NCBI GenBank assembly: GCA_963969395.1
Contig: OZ017803.1
Span: 15,128,001 to 15,192,000 of the forward strand
Reading direction: 5' to 3'
Length of the DNA: 64,000 nucleotides
DNA from: Pseudoscleropodium purum
Taxonomy: Eukaryota > Streptophyta > Bryopsida > Hypnales > Brachytheciaceae
This document shows, piece by piece, positions 60,644 through 64,000 of the stretch. A program made the position numbers and the translations under genes. The notes beneath the pieces are model-generated. The model saw only the letters and a program-made list of their open reading frames with translations. It was not told the DNA's origin and did not search any database. Positions within the stretch are counted from its first letter, which is position 1. Each line of letters starts with the position of its first letter.

Positions 60644-63600
60644 ATGGTGCTCGCCGGGCTTATTTTCGGGTTTCTAGTTGGGGTGGGACTTGTTGCCGGA
60701 TTAAAATATGTAATGGACAAACGGAGCAAGAGCAGAATTCAGAAGGTGACTAGTCATAAGGATTCTCTCCCTGATAAAAACCTGTCTCTCTTTTCGTGCT
60801 TCCCTCTCTATGAATTCTGATTGTGGTATCCTTGAAAACAGTGATATATTTCTCATCCAGTAAAAAGCTTTAGTTGCGAGTTGTGTTACCTTCTTCTGCA
60901 TAACAATCGTCCTTCACTTGTTCTTCGGGGTAGTTGAATGGAACTATACAATGTAATTTAACAAGTGGACGACATGCCGTACTCCCCTCTTCGTAGGGAG
61001 TCGATGTTATTTGCTTTTCTCTACATTTTTTTCCCCTCTTTGCTTGTCAGTTCGTCTACTTTTGTGATTACGTGCATCTTGTCGGAGCTGAGTATTGGTA
61101 TTTGTAGTCACTAAATTGGAACCTTCGAGTACAAACCTTTGCAAGGGCGATTGTTCTGAGATGATCGTTTTGTGGTTATTTACATGGCAGGCTACTGGGA
61201 TTGAGCTACTCAACCTTATAGATATTGTGGACCTCAAGAAGCTCTGTGGAACAAGCTATCCAAGCCACATTGCAACCTTAGAGTTCGAGAAGGTACTAAC
61301 GTATTCTTTTGCTGTTGTTTGCAGTATTTTTCCTTCCCTTCTTTCCTAATGAGGGTTCATATCCCCATTGTTTGAGAAATGAACCATTTGACCGTTTAGT
61401 CAGTCTGCAATTAGTCTGATGTACAGAGTCTTCTCTCATTGGTCTTAGCTCGGAGGAGTTCTTTGAGCTAGAAGCCTGATCTTTTCATTTTGTAAGACTG
61501 ACGTCTATTCGGTGATTTGAACAGGTGGGCTGGTTAAACAAAACTCTGGTGAAATTTTGGCCATTTGTTGTACAGGTACGTATCTGTTACTGGTTCCGGA
61601 ATTATTAGATTTTAAGCACCCTTGCAATTAAGTTTGCTCTGTGTAATCTATCTTTTCAGCTTCTCTAAAAGATTTTGGTTCAAGAGAGATTTAGTCCATG
61701 ATTCAACTTCTGTACTGTTGGGAGTGTGCAGGCCGCTGAAGAATTGGTGAAGATGAAACTTGAACCAATGTTGAAGGCATACACTCCTATTGGGATATCG
61801 TCTCTCACACTGGATAAGTTTCATCTTGGAAAAATTGCACCTCAGATTGACGGTAAGGCTTGACCGCCTGAGTTTTGTCCAGCGTTGTTCTTGGGAATCT
61901 TTGTGCTGTTTTCATGTTTTGCTTGTAGGTTGATGGTGACAGTGATTTTGTCTTCTCTTTACCAGGAATAAAGATACAGAGGTTGCGAAAATCTCAAGTG
62001 CATATGGATCTGGACTTCAAGTGGGGCGGAGATGGCGATATCGTACTTAACATTGGTGTCATGGGCACCGAATTGCCTGTTCAGGTGCTTGGAAATTGAT
62101 TATCGACAACTTCATGTGGTGATCCGAGCGTGTTTGCTCTTCATCTTGCTGATGATTGGAAGAAGCACATCGAAATTTTATTTTGAGAGTTGTTGTGCAG
62201 GGATTTTTGTCAATGTTGTGATTTCTGACAATGATATAGTAAATTTATACATGGTACTTGTGATTGAATTTGATAAACTCCTTCAGCTGGTTTTGGGTTT
62301 AGGGTTACTGTATAAATCCTGTTTACTCAAGTTTATAAATCAAGGTCGAGGGCTAATGATCACATACTTGCCAATTTGCAGCTTAAAAAGCTGTCCTTTT
62401 TTGCAACAGTCCGTGTGATCTGCCAACTCTCAGAGGAGATACCCTGTATCTCTGCTCTTGTTGTTGCTCTTCTACCGAAGGTAAGCCTGTCTCTGACATC
62501 GAATATGAAACTTTACAATCCAGTGTTGTAAGACAGTAGAACTTTGTTGTAGCTCGAGATTTAGTTCTAACTCCATTGCTACTTGAGTAACTAGAAGATG
62601 AGAGGTTTATGCATTTTCGACAGCGTCTCCTAATAGCTGGTTGTGCTTTCTGTGTGCAGCCGAAATTTCAAATCGAATACACTCTAAAAGTGATCGGAGG
62701 TAGCACTGGAGCCATTCCTGGTCTTGGTGACATGATTGAGGTTGTTGGCCAAACCGAGGACTGTATATCTTTGTTTTTTGCGTAAATCCTGGCTGGGCTC
62801 ATAGCACTTGTAGCTATGAAGATGATCTGGTTGCACTTTTGTGCTGTGATATCTGTTCTCACGTCCAAGTTGAATGTCTTCCTGAAATGTCGTCCCTTGT
62901 ATAAAAGTTACGAATGATTGTTTTAGACATTACTATTCTCTGATCGTGTGTTTTTGTTGTGAAGGATTTGGTGACTAGCTCCGTTGCGGATCAACTGGAG
63001 TGGCCCCACAGAATTGTACTGCCAGTTGGTGACACTCCTGCAGACATCATAAGGTGGATCTTTCTGCATGTTCATTCATGTTGAAATAATCTTATATTTT
63101 CATCCAAGTTGTGTTCGTTAAGTTATTGATTTCCACTGGTGGTTCCAATGTTCTGTCTAGAAATTGAATTTGAAACTGAAATTGACATGTGATGTCTTTT
63201 TGTCATTTGATGTTATTCCTCGCCATCAAGAGAATGTCAGTCTGTTGGGTCTCACAGGTCTTCGAATTCCTTTGTTTTGACATTCGTAGGAGTTGAGTTT
63301 AACCTAGTTGTGGTTGCTTGCAGTGATTTGGGATTGAAGCTTCAGGGTAGGTTAAAGGTCACTGTAGTGAGGGCTACAGGACTGAAAAACGAGGAGAGAT
63401 TCGGCAAATCAGATCCCTACGTTCGATTGTTTGTGCGTGTACTCTTTAAGGATAAAACCAAAACGATTAATAGCAATCTGAATCCTGAATGGAAGGATCA
63501 TAACGTCTTTGAGTTTGATGTGGAGGATACGGAAACGCAGACTCTCATACTGCAGGTTTGTGTGTTTTGAATACATGTGTGCAGACTTCTCTACGTTTTC

Positions 63601-63897
63601 GTTTCTCAATTTGTGAAGAGAGGCACTGGATTCTGTACCGTAGGGTTTCCTTGAATCGCCATTTTGCTAATTTCTAGAGGAATTTTTCATTTCTAGTAAT
63701 GAACGCAATGATGTAACTTTCAATCTTGACAGGTCAAGGACGAGGACATTGGAACAGATAAGGAACTTGGCATAGCTGCGGTGCCACTGCATGACTTGAA
63801 ACCAGACCATGAAGTTGAGCTCACTCAAAAGTTGCTTAAACATTTGGACACAGTCAGACATAGGGATAAAGGTGATCGTGGTACCATCACAGTCAAA
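60644..63897 (+). CDS. CLB1: CLB1-type SMP/C2 membrane protein (NTMC2/synaptotagmin), 3' end outside window
   Basis: Coding exons: 60644-60745 (exon begins 60349), 61191-61292, 61525-61575, 61732-61852, 61966-62084, 62382-62480, 62660-62740, 62965-63053, 63324-63555, 63733-63897. All are GT-AG and in phase, giving 387 residues before the right edge; the family is about 510. The start follows the family: MVLAGLIFGFLVGVGLVAGL is the N-terminal membrane anchor. An SMP lipid-transfer domain follows (WLNKTLVKFWPFVVQAAEE, LGKIAPQIDGIKI, DLDFKWGGDGDIVLNIG, AIPGLGDMIE, WPHRIVLPVG), then one C2 domain (GRLKVTVVRATGL, GKSDPYVRLFV, NLNPEWKDH, VKDEDIG). It resembles the Arabidopsis CLB1 subtype rather than SYT1. 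Such proteins tether the ER to other membranes and bind lipids with Ca2+. In C2 loop 1 the first usual Asp is Glu (NEERFGKSD), which may weaken Ca2+ binding. The frame is open upstream to the splice acceptor, so an N-terminal extension of about 100 residues starting in the leader exon at 59564 is possible. Confidence 0.92.
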
Positions 63898-64000
63898 GTA
63901 AGTATGCCTCTATCTCCCCCTTCGGGTTTCAATTTTATATATATAATGATGGATATTGATTTCGTTATTGCTAGACCACTCTGACTTGAGTGGTTGCGCC

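Noticed and set aside
1..64000. CRISPR arrays, operons, ribosome binding sites
   Set aside because: Spliceosomal introns and plant protein families show this is nuclear plant DNA; the tandem repeats lack unique spacers of regular length.

Overview
The window is nuclear DNA of a land plant. Two complete conserved genes and one gene cut by the right edge can be spliced by hand with GT-AG introns and consistent phases. Their products are plant types: an ARP6 actin-related protein, a UBA-tailed RBL15-like rhomboid, and a CLB1-type SMP/C2 protein. There are TTTAGGG-type telomere motifs, a Stowaway MITE and a broken TPD1-like gene. The species cannot be fixed from the sequence. A non-angiosperm land plant is possible but not shown. 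Genes sit in islands of moderate GC separated by very AT-rich, repeat-filled DNA.

Layout: 1-4.8 kb is AT-rich repeat with TTAA-bounded elements. 4.8-9.07 kb (minus) is a complete 10-exon ARP6 gene whose first intron holds decayed tandem copies of the end of exon 1. 9.1-15.5 kb is intergenic and carries a 729-bp fold-back element, AT/GT microsatellites and a 222-bp MITE. 15.2-23.05 kb is a tandem segmental duplication: the left unit holds a broken kinase gene, the right unit an intact intronless TKL-like kinase (minus). 24.25-30.12 kb (minus) is a complete 11-exon RBL15-like gene. Its intron 8 contains, on the opposite strand, a 34-nt hairpin that looks like domain V of an organellar group II intron.

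30.1-42.9 kb is repeat-dominated: more TTAA-bounded elements, a 20-bp minisatellite, a 41-bp repeat and a 1.8-kb quasi-periodic array near 40 bp. 42.95-43.4 kb is a TPD1-like secreted-protein pseudogene. 43.4-50.6 kb is intergenic with a Stowaway MITE, simple repeats and a G-quadruplex-like tract. 50.8-51.6 kb (minus) is an uncertain F-box-like ORF. 52.1-56.6 kb (minus) is the wreck of one very long unrecognised reading frame with eight in-frame stops and a homopolymer frameshift. 57-59 kb is intergenic. 59-64 kb (plus) is a GC-rich promoter followed by the CLB1-type gene, which runs off the edge.

The genes do not form a pathway: ARP6 is a chromatin subunit, RBL15 a membrane protease, CLB1 a membrane-tether protein. 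The most unusual content is the set of elements bounded by TTAA followed by CCC and ending GGG then TTAA. This is the boundary signature of piggyBac-type transposition, which is not commonly described in plants. No transposase for it is present here.
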